Assembly (NCBI GenBank): GCA_964383855.1
Contig: CAYLIP010000004.1
Coordinates: 1-64,000, forward strand
Length of the DNA stretch: 64,000 nucleotides
Direction: 5' to 3'
Source of the DNA: CAZHAC01 sp964383855
GTDB lineage: Bacteria > Chloroflexota > Dormibacteria > Dormibacterales > Dormibacteraceae
Part shown: piece after piece, positions 51,080 to 60,037 of the stretch
How the letters are laid out: each line of letters opens with the position of its first letter
Numbering within the stretch: the stretch's first letter is position 1
Made by a program: the position numbers and the translations under genes
The notes under the pieces: generated by a model
What the model saw: the letters and a program-made list of their open reading frames with translations, nothing else
The model's database searches: none
What the model was told of the DNA's origin: nothing

Positions 51080-52398
51080 GCGACGTCGAGCAGGCGATCA
51101 CCCAGGCCCACCACGACGAGTGGCCGCGGGTGGTGGCGGCCCTGACCAGGCGCTTCGGTGACCTCGACATCGCCGAGGAGGCAGCGGCCGAGGCGTTCAC
51201 GACCGCCGTCGAGCGGTGGCCGGCCGGCGGCGTACCGCCCAACCCAGGCGCCTGGCTGACCACCACCGCCAACCGCAAGGCCATCGACCGGATCCGGCGC
51301 GAGAACAAGCGCGACGACAAGCAGAGGGAGGCTCAGATGGCGAACCACGACGACCTGCCCGAGCCTCCCGGCGCCATGGACGACGACCGCCTGCGGCTTA
51401 TCTTCACCTGCTGTCACCCAGCGCTTGGGATGGAAGCCCGGGTGGCGCTGACGCTGCGCATGGTCGGCGGTCTGACGGTGCCCGAGATCGCCCGCGCCTT
51501 CCTGGTGGCCGAGAGTGCCATGGGGCAGCGGATCACCCGCGCGAAGGCCAAGATCAAAGCGGCACGCATCCCGTATCGCGTGCCGTCCGCCGTGGACCTC
51601 CCGGCACGCGTCTCCGGCGTACTCACCGTCCTCTTCCTCATCTTCAACGAGGGATACCTTGCGACCGGGCCCGACACCGATCCCCTGCGTCACGACCTGA
51701 CCGCCGAGGCGATCCGGCTCACCCGGCTGATCCGTACCCTCCTGCCGGACGACGGTGAGGTGGCCGGGTTGCTGGCGCTGATGCTCCTCACCGAGGCCCG
51801 CCGCAGCGCCCGGGTGTCAGGCAGCGGTGAACTGGTCTCCCTCGACGAGCAGGACCGTGCGGCCTGGGACGCGGCGCTGATCGCCGAGGGGCACCGGCTG
51901 GTGCGCGAGCGCCTCGCGGCTGCCGCCGCCGGGGTCGCTCCCGGCCGCTATCAGATCCTCGCCGCCATCAACGCGGTGCACACCTCCGCCCGCGCCATGC
52001 GCGACACCGACTGGTCGCAGGTCCTCGCGCTCTACGACCAGCTCGTCCGGCTCGACCCCTCGCCGGTCATCGCCCTCAACCGGGCCATCGCAGTCGCCGA
52101 GCTCGAGGGCCCGGAGGTGGGTCTTGCAGCCGTTGACCGTCTCGAGCAGAGGTTGGCCGGCTATCACGCCTACCACGCCACCCGCGCCGCCCTGCTGCGC
52201 CGGCTGGGCCGCGGCCAGGAGTCGCGAGAGGCCTACGACAAAGCCATCGACCTGGCGGGCAACACCGCCGAGGCCGCCTACCTGACCCGCCGCCGCGACC
52301 AACTCCTAATCCCGCATGAGGTTGCGACATATGTAAGCCCAGCAGCCAGAAAAAGAAAAACGCCCGATCCGTGTTCGAATCGGGCGTCAGAGTGTTAA
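51076..52398 (+). CDS. ECF sigma factor, ECF42 type
   Basis: A 440-residue sigma factor, much longer than a plain ECF: region 2 (RRFGDLDIAEEAAAEAFTTA, TTTANRKAIDRIRRE), region 4 (RMVGGLTVPEIARAFLVAES) and a long C-terminal helical extension (DUF6596-like, TPR-like LNRAIAVAELEGPEVGLAAV). Family knowledge: ECF42 has this extension and pairs with DGPF genes, as here; no anti-sigma factor is used. The last 30 residues (after YLTRRRDQLLI) read across an antisense terminator and are unlike the family. Confidence 0.92.
   Translation: MSDVEQAITQAHHDEWPRVVAALTRRFGDLDIAEEAAAEAFTTAVERWPAGGVPPNPGAWLTTTANRKAIDRIRRENKRDDKQREAQMANHDDLPEPPGAMDDDRLRLIFTCCHPALGMEARVALTLRMVGGLTVPEIARAFLVAESAMGQRITRAKAKIKAARIPYRVPSAVDLPARVSGVLTVLFLIFNEGYLATGPDTDPLRHDLTAEAIRLTRLIRTLLPDDGEVAGLLALMLLTEARRSARVSGSGELVSLDEQDRAAWDAALIAEGHRLVRERLAAAAAGVAPGRYQILAAINAVHTSARAMRDTDWSQVLALYDQLVRLDPSPVIALNRAIAVAELEGPEVGLAAVDRLEQRLAGYHAYHATRAALLRRLGRGQESREAYDKAIDLAGNTAEAAYLTRRRDQLLIPHEVATYVSPAARKRKTPDPCSNRASEC
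52350..52386 (-). terminator. Rho-independent terminator (minus strand)
   Basis: On the minus strand CGCCCGAT pairs with ATCGGGCG (arms 52379-52386 and 52361-52368, 10-nt loop), followed by TTTTTCTTTTT (52360-52350): a classical intrinsic terminator for the gene at 52423. It lies inside the 3' end of the sigma gene on the other strand. Confidence 0.85.
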
Positions 52399-52422
52399 CG
52401 AATGCTGGACGAGACGAGAGGC

Positions 52423-52722
52423 CTACTCGTCCTCGATCTGGTTGTACATGAGGCTGTCCTGGATCTCGTAGAGGAGGTCCATCGCCGTGATCACGCTCTC
52501 CGGCCGGACCTCGACCTCGAGCTCCGACTCCGACAGGAGCGTGTCGACCGCGTTGCCGAGCGCGCTCGGGAGCTCCGTGCGATCGGCAAGGTTGAGCATC
52601 TCGAGCTCGTTCAGGAGCCGGTCGATGTAGCGCATCTTGTTCCGGCGCGCGTACTTCAGCTCCTGCTGACGTGTCTCGCGCTCACTGGCGCTCTCGATGG
52701 CTACGTTGGCTTCGCTGAGCAT
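52423..52722 (-). CDS. Small acidic helical hypothetical protein
   Basis: A 99-residue, acidic, all-helical protein (ELKYARRNKMRYIDRLLNEL, ESVITAMDLLYEIQDSLMYN). ATG 52722 is fixed by a GGAGAG site 6 nt upstream. No family recognised. A strong intrinsic terminator just downstream indicates a well-defined monocistronic transcript. The promoter lies in an unusually AT-rich stretch (52770-52806), divergent from the SufR-like regulator. Confidence 0.75.
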   Translation of the reverse strand: MLSEANVAIESASERETRQQELKYARRNKMRYIDRLLNELEMLNLADRTELPSALGNAVDTLLSESELEVEVRPESVITAMDLLYEIQDSLMYNQIEDE

Positions 52723-52806
52723 GACGTTCTCTCCGCTTGTGCTGTCCCGACTCCGCCATTCTATGACCGCCCACCCTTTTGTCAATAAGACTATGGAGAA
52801 AATCAG

Positions 52807-53511
52807 GTGGCGACCGGCGGGCCTGTGCTACGCTCCGATTGGCGAGCCTGGCTGATGCCCTCCATGATCTCCGGCCGCTCGACGAGGATGGAGATCCTCG
52901 AACACCTGCGCCGCAACCGCTCGGCGAGTGCCGAGGCGATCAGCGCCGAGCTGGGGATCACCCCCAACGCTGTCCGCCAGCACCTGACCAATCTCGAGCG
53001 GGACGGGTATGTGGTGAGCACGCCCCTGAAGAGCATGCGCGGCCGGCCCGCCCTGATGTTCTCCCTGACCGACAAGGCCGACCAGGCCTTTCCCAAGCGC
53101 TACGGGCAGCTGGCGACCATGGTGCTCAACGAGATCCAGGAGATGGGTGGCGAGGCGGCGCTCGATGAAGTCTTCCGGCGCATCGCCCTGCGGCACGCCG
53201 GCGAGGTCGAGCCTCAGCTCTCCGGTCTCTCCTTCGACGCCAAGCTGCGGCGGATCGTCGACTGGATCGGCCGCGCCGGCACTCTGGCCGAGCAGGAGAC
53301 CCTGCCCGACGGCTCGACGCGGGTGACCATTCACAACTGCCCGTTCCGGACCACCGCGCTCAAGTTCCCGCAGGTCTGCACCATCACCCCCCACCTCCTC
53401 CACCGGCTGCTGGACGCCCCCGTCTCCCAGGACGAGAGCATCCACCGCGCCGACCCGCACTGCTCGTTCATTGTCCAGCGACCCCGGCGCCGCGCTGCCC
53501 GCGCTCACTAG
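52807..53511 (+). CDS. SufR-like helix-turn-helix transcriptional regulator
   Basis: A 234-residue regulator. Residues 20-80 are a winged HTH (RMEILEHLRRNRSASAEAIS, ITPNAVRQHLTNLERDGYV). The C-terminal half holds Cys in IHNCPFRTTALKFPQVC and DPHCSF, matching the Cys set that binds a [4Fe-4S] cluster in SufR. Family knowledge: SufR represses the suf operon while holo. GTG 52807 is favoured by GGAG at 7 nt. It overlaps nnrE by 41 nt. No suf genes are in the window. Confidence 0.8.
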   Translation: MATGGPVLRSDWRAWLMPSMISGRSTRMEILEHLRRNRSASAEAISAELGITPNAVRQHLTNLERDGYVVSTPLKSMRGRPALMFSLTDKADQAFPKRYGQLATMVLNEIQEMGGEAALDEVFRRIALRHAGEVEPQLSGLSFDAKLRRIVDWIGRAGTLAEQETLPDGSTRVTIHNCPFRTTALKFPQVCTITPHLLHRLLDAPVSQDESIHRADPHCSFIVQRPRRRAARAH

Positions 53512-54175
53512 CGCCCAGGTCCGCGAGGTCGACCGGCTCTCGGCCGAGCGCTTCGGGATTCCTGTGGAATGGCTGATGGAGGCCGCCGGCTGGCAGCTGG
53601 CGCGGCACTGCCGGGGGCGCACGGCGGTCGTCTGCGGCCGTGGCAACAACGGGGGCGACGGCCTGGCCGCCGCCCGCCACCTGCACCGGTGGGGCCGGCT
53701 GCACTCGGTCAGCTGCCCCGACGTTGGAGCGCTGCATGGCCCGGCGGCGGCCGAGGCGCTGGCCCTGACCGGGGCCGGGGTCGAGATCCAGGAGCGGCCG
53801 CAGCTTGGCGGCGCCCAGGTTGTGCTCGACGCCGTGCTGGGCACCGGGCTGACGCGGCCGCCGGAGGGCGCCCTGGCCGAGGCGATCGAGCTGATCAACG
53901 CTTCCGGGAAGCGAGTGCTGGCGGCGGACATCCCCTCGGGTCTGGAGGCAGACACCGGCCGCGCGCTCGAGCCGGCGGTCAGCGCCGACCTCACCATCAC
54001 CCTCGGGCTGCCCAAGGTCGGCATGCTGACCGGGGACGGGCCGCGCCTCTGCGGCGAGATCTGGGTGGCGGACATCGGGATCCCGATGGCGGCTTACGAG
54101 GCGCTGGGCCTGGCGGTGCCCGATCATGTCTTCGGCATGCACGACCGCCTCCAGCTGGGAGCCCTCCGACTGTGA
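53471..54175 (+). CDS. nnrE: NAD(P)H-hydrate epimerase (YjeF N-terminal domain)
   Basis: A 234-residue YjeF_N protein: AVVCGRGNNGGDGLAAARHL is the glycine-rich phosphate loop, VLDAVLGTGLTRPPEG the substrate segment and VLAADIPSGLEADTG the catalytic Asp region. It epimerises damaged NADHX/NADPHX. The NnrD dehydratase domain, often fused, is absent. TTG 53471 lies inside the preceding gene; no better start was seen. Confidence 0.88.
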   Translation: MSSDPGAALPALTSAQVREVDRLSAERFGIPVEWLMEAAGWQLARHCRGRTAVVCGRGNNGGDGLAAARHLHRWGRLHSVSCPDVGALHGPAAAEALALTGAGVEIQERPQLGGAQVVLDAVLGTGLTRPPEGALAEAIELINASGKRVLAADIPSGLEADTGRALEPAVSADLTITLGLPKVGMLTGDGPRLCGEIWVADIGIPMAAYEALGLAVPDHVFGMHDRLQLGALRL

Positions 54176-55140
54176 CCCACCCCGTCACCTGGGACCGGGG
54201 CATCTCGCTGGTCGGGCACGACCTCTGGCTCGACCCGCCCGTGGTGCGGGCGGCGGCGGTTGTGACCCATGCCCACTCGGACCATGCCCGCCGGCACCGC
54301 CACGCCCTCCTGACCGCGGCCACCCTGGCGCTGGCGCCCGGGCCCAGGCGGCCGCACGGCTGCGCGGTGCTCGAGTACGGCGAGCCGCACCGGCTGGGGA
54401 CGGCGAGCGTCACCCTCCACGACGCCGGCCACATGCTGGGCTCGGCCCAGGTGGTGTTCGAGCACCACGGCACGAAGATCCTCTACACGGGCGACCTGAA
54501 GCTGCGACGGGCCGGGGCCCTGCCCGACACGCCGATTCCCACCTGCGACGTGCTGATCTTGGAGAGCACCTACGGCCGCCCCCACTTCCGTTTCCCCGAC
54601 GCGGGAAGCGTGGTCGAGGCGCTGGGCACGTGGTGCCGGCGCTGCCTGGACGCGGGCACGACACCGGTCCTCCTGGCGCACGCGTTGGGCAAGGCGCAGG
54701 AGCTGATGCTGGCCCTAGGCGCATACGGGTTCCGGTTCGCGGTCGAAGAGCGCGCCGTCGACCCGGCGCGCGCCTACCAGGCATGTGGCGTGTCCCTGCC
54801 CGACTGGGTGCCGCTCGGCGAGGAGGAGCCGGTGGGACGGGTGGTGATCACCCCGCCGGCAGGCAAGGAGCGCATCCGGCGGCTGCGCCGTTACCGGACG
54901 GCGCTGGTGTCGGGTTGGGCGCAGGATCCCTCCTTCGCACGTCTCTTCGGCGCCGACGTCACCTTTCCCCTCTCCGACCACTGCGACTTCCTGGAGCTCC
55001 TCGACGTGGTCGAGCGCTCAGGCGCGCGGCAGGTTTACACGGTGCACGGCTTCACCGACGACCTCGCCCGCCAGCTTCGAAAGCGCGGTCACCGCGCCCA
55101 CGCGCTGGCCGCGACCGAGCAGCTGGCGCTCGCGCTCTGA
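54172..55140 (+). CDS. Metallo-beta-lactamase fold exonuclease (ligase-associated type)
   Basis: A 322-residue MBL-fold nuclease. THAHSDHARRH is the metal motif 2; DAGHMLGSAQV, YTGDLKLR and LESTYGRP are beta-CASP-like features of SNM1/Pso2-type and ligase-associated exonucleases; HCDFLELLD and VHGF close the site. Family knowledge: this group occurs with an ATP-dependent DNA ligase and a DEXH helicase in a bacterial repair cluster. A ligase gene is 1.2 kb downstream here. GTG start overlaps nnrE (GTGA). Confidence 0.85.
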   Translation: MTHPVTWDRGISLVGHDLWLDPPVVRAAAVVTHAHSDHARRHRHALLTAATLALAPGPRRPHGCAVLEYGEPHRLGTASVTLHDAGHMLGSAQVVFEHHGTKILYTGDLKLRRAGALPDTPIPTCDVLILESTYGRPHFRFPDAGSVVEALGTWCRRCLDAGTTPVLLAHALGKAQELMLALGAYGFRFAVEERAVDPARAYQACGVSLPDWVPLGEEEPVGRVVITPPAGKERIRRLRRYRTALVSGWAQDPSFARLFGADVTFPLSDHCDFLELLDVVERSGARQVYTVHGFTDDLARQLRKRGHRAHALAATEQLALAL

Positions 55141-55153
55141 CCGGGCCACCTGC

Positions 55154-55516
55154 CTACCGGGGCGCGAAGTCCCAGCCCGAGCGGCTCAGCGCCTGGCGCA
55201 GATCGTGGTTGTAGGAGGCCTCGAACCGCAGCGCGCTCAGCAGCTGCTCGCACCACTGCGCCGGCTCGGTGCGCGGCTCGACCTCCAGCGCCTGCTTGCG
55301 CAGCCGGGCACGAAAGCGCCGCCCGGCCGCCGTGATCTCGAAAGAGCGGACGGGACCCCGGCGCAGCACCCCCCGCCGCGCGCGACCCTGAGGCAGGCGG
55401 CTCGCCAGGTAGTCGAGGAGGCCGGTGGAGTCGGGTTCGACTTCCAGCGGAGACCGGCAGAAGACGCAGACGCCACCCGATGGCAGCGCGGGCGCCGAGC
55501 AGACCGGGCACTTCAT
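55154..55516 (-). CDS. Zinc-ribbon hypothetical protein
   Basis: A 120-residue protein beginning MKCPVCSAPALPSGGVCVFC: two C-x2-C knuckles (CPVC, CVFC) form a zinc ribbon. The remainder is helical and basic (LRKQALEVEPRTEPAQWCEQ). Function unknown. It overlaps the M55 peptidase gene by 4 nt at 55513-55516 (stop of the peptidase within its start), so the two are probably co-translated. Confidence 0.75.
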   Translation of the reverse strand: MKCPVCSAPALPSGGVCVFCRSPLEVEPDSTGLLDYLASRLPQGRARRGVLRRGPVRSFEITAAGRRFRARLRKQALEVEPRTEPAQWCEQLLSALRFEASYNHDLRQALSRSGWDFAPR

Positions 55517-56340
55517 CCGGCCGCCGTCCCCGCCAGGTCGACCAGCGCCAGAAAGAGCCGGAAAGCCTCCAGGTAGTCGGCTGATCCGAAGGCGACGGTC
55601 CTCGGACCCTCGCGCCGCACGCCGGGGATTCGCAGGCAGGCTTCGGCCAGAGCCACGGACTGGAAGTCAACCTCGAACTCGGAGGTGGCAGCCGGCGCCA
55701 GCGCGGGGATGTTGGAGAGCCGCTCGAGCGCTCGCCGGGCGCCGGTCCGGATGCGGGCCTGCGCGACCGAGGGGTGCAGGGAGCGGGCCGCCTCGCGGCC
55801 CACCGCCTCCTTGACCACCACGCCCTCGACCTCGAGGCAGTACTCGTGCATCTGGGAAACGGCCGTCGAGTCACCGGTGAAGAGCGCGACCGGGCAGTCG
55901 AAGGCGCCGCAGACGTAGCCGTTGAGAGAGCCCTCGCTCTGCGGCCTGCCGTTGAGGCGGACCTCCATGACCTGAGCCGGGTCGGCATAGGTGTGATCGA
56001 GAACGGCGTCCAGGGTGCCCGCCGAAGCGTGGTAGCCGACGAAGAAGGCGGCGTCGAAGTTGGGACCCATGCCCTCCGCCATCGAGAGGGGCCGGCCGTG
56101 GCCGGTCACGACCTCGACCGCCGGGTTGAGCTCCTCGAGCAGCAGGTTGTTGCCGTTCCAGTGGCCGTCGTTGACCACGATCTCCTGCGCGCCGCCCTCC
56201 AGCGCCCCCTCGACGGCCGCGCTCACCTCCCCGGTCATAAGCCGGCAGGAGCGCTCCCAGCCAGGCTGGAAGGGCGCCGTTTCGGCGCCGCGGCTGACTC
56301 CGGCCACGCCCTCCATGTCGGCCGAGATGAAGACGCGCAC
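55513..56340 (-). CDS. M55-family D-aminopeptidase (DppA-like)
   Basis: A 275-residue protein with the DppA motif set: RVFISADMEGVAGVS (zinc-binding Asp/Glu), EIVVNDGHWNGNNL (His), FFVGYHASAGTLDAVLDHTY (His, metal) and SLNGYVCGAFDCPVALFTGD. Family knowledge: M55 zinc D-aminopeptidases process D-Ala peptides from peptidoglycan. Cytoplasmic (no signal). Starts at ATG 56340, divergent from the ligase by 26 bp. Confidence 0.9.
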   Translation of the reverse strand: MRVFISADMEGVAGVSRGAETAPFQPGWERSCRLMTGEVSAAVEGALEGGAQEIVVNDGHWNGNNLLLEELNPAVEVVTGHGRPLSMAEGMGPNFDAAFFVGYHASAGTLDAVLDHTYADPAQVMEVRLNGRPQSEGSLNGYVCGAFDCPVALFTGDSTAVSQMHEYCLEVEGVVVKEAVGREAARSLHPSVAQARIRTGARRALERLSNIPALAPAATSEFEVDFQSVALAEACLRIPGVRREGPRTVAFGSADYLEAFRLFLALVDLAGTAAG

Positions 56341-56366
56341 GCCCGGAACTTTAGCCTTGGGAGCCG

Positions 56367-58022
56367 GTGCTCTCGTTCGCCGGAACTGCAGCCAGCATCG
56401 GCTCGACCTCCTCGACCCTCGAGAAGGCTCGCATCCTCGCCGAATACCTCCGTGGGCTCGACGAGGCCGACCTGCGGCGGGCCTGCGTGTGGTTCTCGGG
56501 GCAGCCCTACGGGCGCGCCGAGCGCAAGAGCATCAACCTCGGGTGGGCGGCCATCAGCAAGGCGGTCAACGCGCTCTCGCCTCGCTCGGCCGGCGACCTG
56601 ACGGAGATGTTCCTCAGGCACTCCGACCTCGGCGACTGGGCGGGCGAAGCGCTCCAGGGCGCCACCCGGCCGGAGCCCTTGACCATCCGCGAGGTGGAGG
56701 CCGAGATCGACCGGATGCGCGCGCTGCGGAGCGCGGATTCCCGCCAGGAAGCCCTCCAGGCACTGCTCTCTCGTCTCGACCCGCGGGCCGCGCGCTTTCT
56801 GGTCAAGGTGCTCAGCGGCGAGCTCCGGATCGGCCTCCAGGAAGGCATCGTCGAGGCCGCCACCGCGCGGGCCTTCGAGGTGCCTCTGGAGACGGTCCGG
56901 CGCGTCCACATGCTGACCGGCGACATCGGCGAGACGGCGGTCCGCGTAAGGCGCGGGGAGGTGGCGGGCACAGGGATCGTGCTCTTCCAGCCCCTGCGGT
57001 TCATGCTCGCCAGCCCGGTCGAGACCGCGCAGGAGGCGATCGACCGGATGGCCACGGAGACGGTCTGGACCGAGGAGAAGTACGACGGGGTGCGCTGCCA
57101 GCTGCACCTGGCGGCCGGCCGCTGCGAGCTCTTCAGCCGCGACCTGAAGGAGACCACCGCCAGCTTCCCGGAGATCGTCGAGGCCGCCGGCGGGCTAAAG
57201 CACGAGCTGATCCTTGACGGCGAGGTTCTGGCCCACCGCGGCGACCGCGTGCTGCCCTTCTTCGACCTCCAGCGGCGGCTGGGCCGCAAGGTGGTCGGCG
57301 AGCGGCTGCGCCGGGAGGTGCCGCTCGTCTTCGTGGCCTTCGACCTGCTCCAGCTGGATGGCGAAATCCAGCTCGACCACCCCCTGCGGGAGAGAAGGGC
57401 GAGGCTCGAGGCTCTCGGCCTGGAGCCGCCGTTCCTGCTCGCGCGCGTGGAGACCGCGGTCAGCGCCGAGGACCTCGACCGGATCTTCGCCGAGACCCGC
57501 GACCGGGGCAACGAGGGGCTGATGCTGAAGAACCCCGAGTCGGCCTATCAGCCCGGGCGCCGGGGCATGGCCTGGCTCAAGCTCAAGCGCCCGCTGGCCA
57601 CGCTCGACTGCGTCGTCACCGCCGTCGAGTGGGGCCACGGCAAGCGGCGCGGGGTGCTCTCCGACTACACCTTCGCGGTGCGGGACGTGGATTCGGGCCG
57701 GCTCGTCAACGTCGGCAAGGCCTATTCCGGCCTGACCGACGCCGAGATCGCCGAGATGACGCGCTGGTTCCTCGAGCACACGGTGACCGACCATGGACGG
57801 GTGCGCCTGGTCGAGCCCGCGATCGTGGTCGAGATCGCGTTCGACTCGATCCAGCGCTCCAACCGCCATCGCAGCGGTTTCGCCATGCGCTTCCCGCGGA
57901 TCCTCCACCTGCGCGCCGACAAGGCTCCAGAGGAAGCCGATACGCTCGACCGCGTGCGCGAGCTCTACGACCGCTACTTCGGAACGCTGACGCCGCTGTC
58001 GGAGGTTGCCGAGACCGAGTGA
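56367..58022 (+). CDS. ATP-dependent DNA ligase
   Basis: A 551-residue archaeal-type ligase: N-terminal DNA-binding domain (residues 10-215), adenylation domain with the nucleophile Lys238 in EEKYDGVR and downstream RDLKETTASFPE, and motif IV-V region EGLMLKNPE and AWLKLKRP, then an OB domain. Bacterial genomes also have an NAD ligase, so this is a repair enzyme; the MBL exonuclease and MBL protein nearby agree. GTG start. It overlaps the next gene by 4 nt (GTGA at 58019). Confidence 0.92.
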   Translation: MLSFAGTAASIGSTSSTLEKARILAEYLRGLDEADLRRACVWFSGQPYGRAERKSINLGWAAISKAVNALSPRSAGDLTEMFLRHSDLGDWAGEALQGATRPEPLTIREVEAEIDRMRALRSADSRQEALQALLSRLDPRAARFLVKVLSGELRIGLQEGIVEAATARAFEVPLETVRRVHMLTGDIGETAVRVRRGEVAGTGIVLFQPLRFMLASPVETAQEAIDRMATETVWTEEKYDGVRCQLHLAAGRCELFSRDLKETTASFPEIVEAAGGLKHELILDGEVLAHRGDRVLPFFDLQRRLGRKVVGERLRREVPLVFVAFDLLQLDGEIQLDHPLRERRARLEALGLEPPFLLARVETAVSAEDLDRIFAETRDRGNEGLMLKNPESAYQPGRRGMAWLKLKRPLATLDCVVTAVEWGHGKRRGVLSDYTFAVRDVDSGRLVNVGKAYSGLTDAEIAEMTRWFLEHTVTDHGRVRLVEPAIVVEIAFDSIQRSNRHRSGFAMRFPRILHLRADKAPEEADTLDRVRELYDRYFGTLTPLSEVAETE

Positions 58023-58756
58023 AGGTGACCTTCATGGGCACCGCCGGCGCGCGCTTCATGGTGGCCAAGCAGCTGGCCGCGTCGGGCGGCCTCTACATCG
58101 AGGAGGGGCAGACTCGACTCGCCTGCGACCCCGGGCCGGGAGCGATCGTCCAGTACGCCAAGCGCAAGATCGACCTGACCCGACTCGACGGCATCCTGGT
58201 CAGCCACCGGCACCTGGACCACTCCGGGGACGTCAACGTGATGGTCGAGGCGATGACAGAGGGCGGCTTTCGCCCCCGGGGCCGGCTGCTGTGCCCGTCG
58301 GACGCTCTCGACGACGACCCGGTCGTGCTCCGGTATCTGCGCGAGTGGCCGGACGAGGTGGTCCGGCTGGAGCCGGAGAAGAGCTACCGGGTGGGAGCGA
58401 TCGAGTTCACGACCTCGCCGCGGCACGTCCACGGCGCCGAGACCTACGGCTTCCGATTCGGCGACCGGCTGGGCTGGGTGACCGATTCCGGCTACTACCC
58501 GGGGCTCTCCGAGCAGCACCGGGCCCGCGTCATGATCCTGCATACGGTGCTCATCGAGCATCGCCCGGAGCTGCCCCATCTGGGCATCGACGACGCCGCC
58601 CGGATCATCACGGAGGCGCGGCCGGAGCTGGCCATCATCACGCACTTCGGGATGACGGTCTGGCGCGCGCATCCCTGGGAGGTGGCGGCGAAGCTGACCG
58701 AGGCGACCGGGGTCCAGGTGAAAGCGGCGCGGGACGGGATGACGATCGAGGTCTGA
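58019..58756 (+). CDS. MBL-fold metallohydrolase
   Basis: A 245-residue MBL-fold protein: FMGTAGARFM at the start, SHRHLDHSGDVN as metal motif 2, a Ser-Pro-Arg-His-Val-His segment (TSPRHVHGAET) and a late ITHFGMTVW. The fold is like the lactonase/RNase Z-like group. Translationally coupled to the DNA ligase. Substrate unknown; a phosphodiesterase or nuclease role in the same repair group is inference. Confidence 0.82.
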   Translation: MKVTFMGTAGARFMVAKQLAASGGLYIEEGQTRLACDPGPGAIVQYAKRKIDLTRLDGILVSHRHLDHSGDVNVMVEAMTEGGFRPRGRLLCPSDALDDDPVVLRYLREWPDEVVRLEPEKSYRVGAIEFTTSPRHVHGAETYGFRFGDRLGWVTDSGYYPGLSEQHRARVMILHTVLIEHRPELPHLGIDDAARIITEARPELAIITHFGMTVWRAHPWEVAAKLTEATGVQVKAARDGMTIEV

Positions 58757-58765
58757 CCGGTTAGG

Positions 58766-58791
58766 CTTCCCGGGCAGGGCGTGCCGGGAAG
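58766..58791. terminator. Hairpin between the MBL gene and the antiporter
   Basis: CTTCCCGG (58766-58773) pairs with CCGGGAAG (58784-58791) around a 10-nt loop, directly after the stop at 58756. No clear T-run, so termination is possible but unproven. Confidence 0.4.
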
Positions 58792-58840
58792 TCTGGTCGG
58801 CATTTTGCGGCGCTGACGCGCCGGAATCGAATCGAAAGCC

Positions 58841-60037
58841 ATGTCCCAAGCCCAGACCTTCCTGCTCTTCCTGCTGATCCTGGCCGGCATCGCCGCCGTG
58901 CTGCGGCTGGTCGCCCACGACCGGCTGCCCGTGCCCTACCAGGTCGTTCTCGCCTCGGCCGGCATCGCGCTCGGCCTGATCCCGGGGCTGCCGCTGCCGA
59001 GGATCCAGCCCGACCTGATCCTGCTCGCCTTCGTGCCCGGGCTGGTCTTCGAGGCGGCCATCACGCTCGACCTGAGCGAGCTGCGCCGCGTGGCGGCGCC
59101 GGTGGGGTTGCTGGCGACGCTCGGCGTGGCCATGACCGTGGTCGGGATGGGCTTCCTGCTCCATCTCCTGCTCGGGCTCAGCTGGCCTGGCGCCTTTCTG
59201 CTGGGCGCGATCATGGCTCCCACCGACCCGATCGCGGTGGTCAGCATCCTGCGCCGCCTGCGGGCCCCCGCGGGCCTGGCCGCCATCCTGGAGGGCGAGA
59301 GCCTCTTCAACGACGGCACCGGGGTGGCGCTCTTCGCGGCCGTGTCGGCCTCCCTCGCCTCCGGCGCGCCCACGGCCGGCGACGCCGTGTCGCGCTTCCT
59401 GCTGCTGGCGGTCGGAGGCGTGGCGGTCGGGCTCGTCGCCGGGGTGGCCAGCGTGGCGCTCGTGCGCCTGGCGCCGGGCGCCGAGCTTGAGATCCTGGCC
59501 ACCGGCCTGGCGGCCTACGGCAGCTACCTGGGCGCCGACCTGCTCCACCTCTCCGGGGTGCTGGCGGTCGTTGTGGCGGGGCTGGTGGTGGCACGGCTCG
59601 GGATCCGGCGCGACCCCGCCCGCCCGAACACGCAGCTGCTCGGCTTCTGGGGCCTGCTCGCCTTCGTGCTCAACGCGATCCTCTTCGTGCTGGTCGGCGC
59701 CGCCCTGCCCACCGGGCGGGTGCTCGGGATGGTGGGGGCGGTCGGCGTCGCCTGGGCGGTGATGATGGCCGCCCGGCTGCCACCTGTCTACGCGCTGCTG
59801 GCGGCGAGCGACCCGGCGGCCCGAAAGATCGTGTGGCCATGGCGCCACATCACCTGGTGGGGTGGCATACGGGGCGCGCTCTCGGTGGCGCTGGCGCTCG
59901 TGGTGGCGGGGACTCCCGGCGTGGAGCCCTCGGTCTCCACGATCGCCTACGGCGTGGTGGTCGTCTCCCTGCTCGCGCAGGGCGCGCTCATCGTTCCGCT
60001 GACGCGCTGGCTGCTGCCAGCTCGGGCGACTGGATGA
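58841..60037 (+). CDS. CPA1-type Na+/H+ antiporter
   Basis: A 398-residue polytopic protein with about 12 transmembrane segments: LLGAIMAPTDPIAVVSILRR includes the conserved TDP antiporter motif, and LEGESLFNDGTGVALF the ND motif of NhaP/CPA1. VWPWRHITWWGGIRGALSVA follows the family C-terminal signature. It exchanges Na+ or K+ for protons. Its 3' end overlaps clpP by 50 bp on the opposite strand. Confidence 0.92.
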   Translation: MSQAQTFLLFLLILAGIAAVLRLVAHDRLPVPYQVVLASAGIALGLIPGLPLPRIQPDLILLAFVPGLVFEAAITLDLSELRRVAAPVGLLATLGVAMTVVGMGFLLHLLLGLSWPGAFLLGAIMAPTDPIAVVSILRRLRAPAGLAAILEGESLFNDGTGVALFAAVSASLASGAPTAGDAVSRFLLLAVGGVAVGLVAGVASVALVRLAPGAELEILATGLAAYGSYLGADLLHLSGVLAVVVAGLVVARLGIRRDPARPNTQLLGFWGLLAFVLNAILFVLVGAALPTGRVLGMVGAVGVAWAVMMAARLPPVYALLAASDPAARKIVWPWRHITWWGGIRGALSVALALVVAGTPGVEPSVSTIAYGVVVVSLLAQGALIVPLTRWLLPARATG

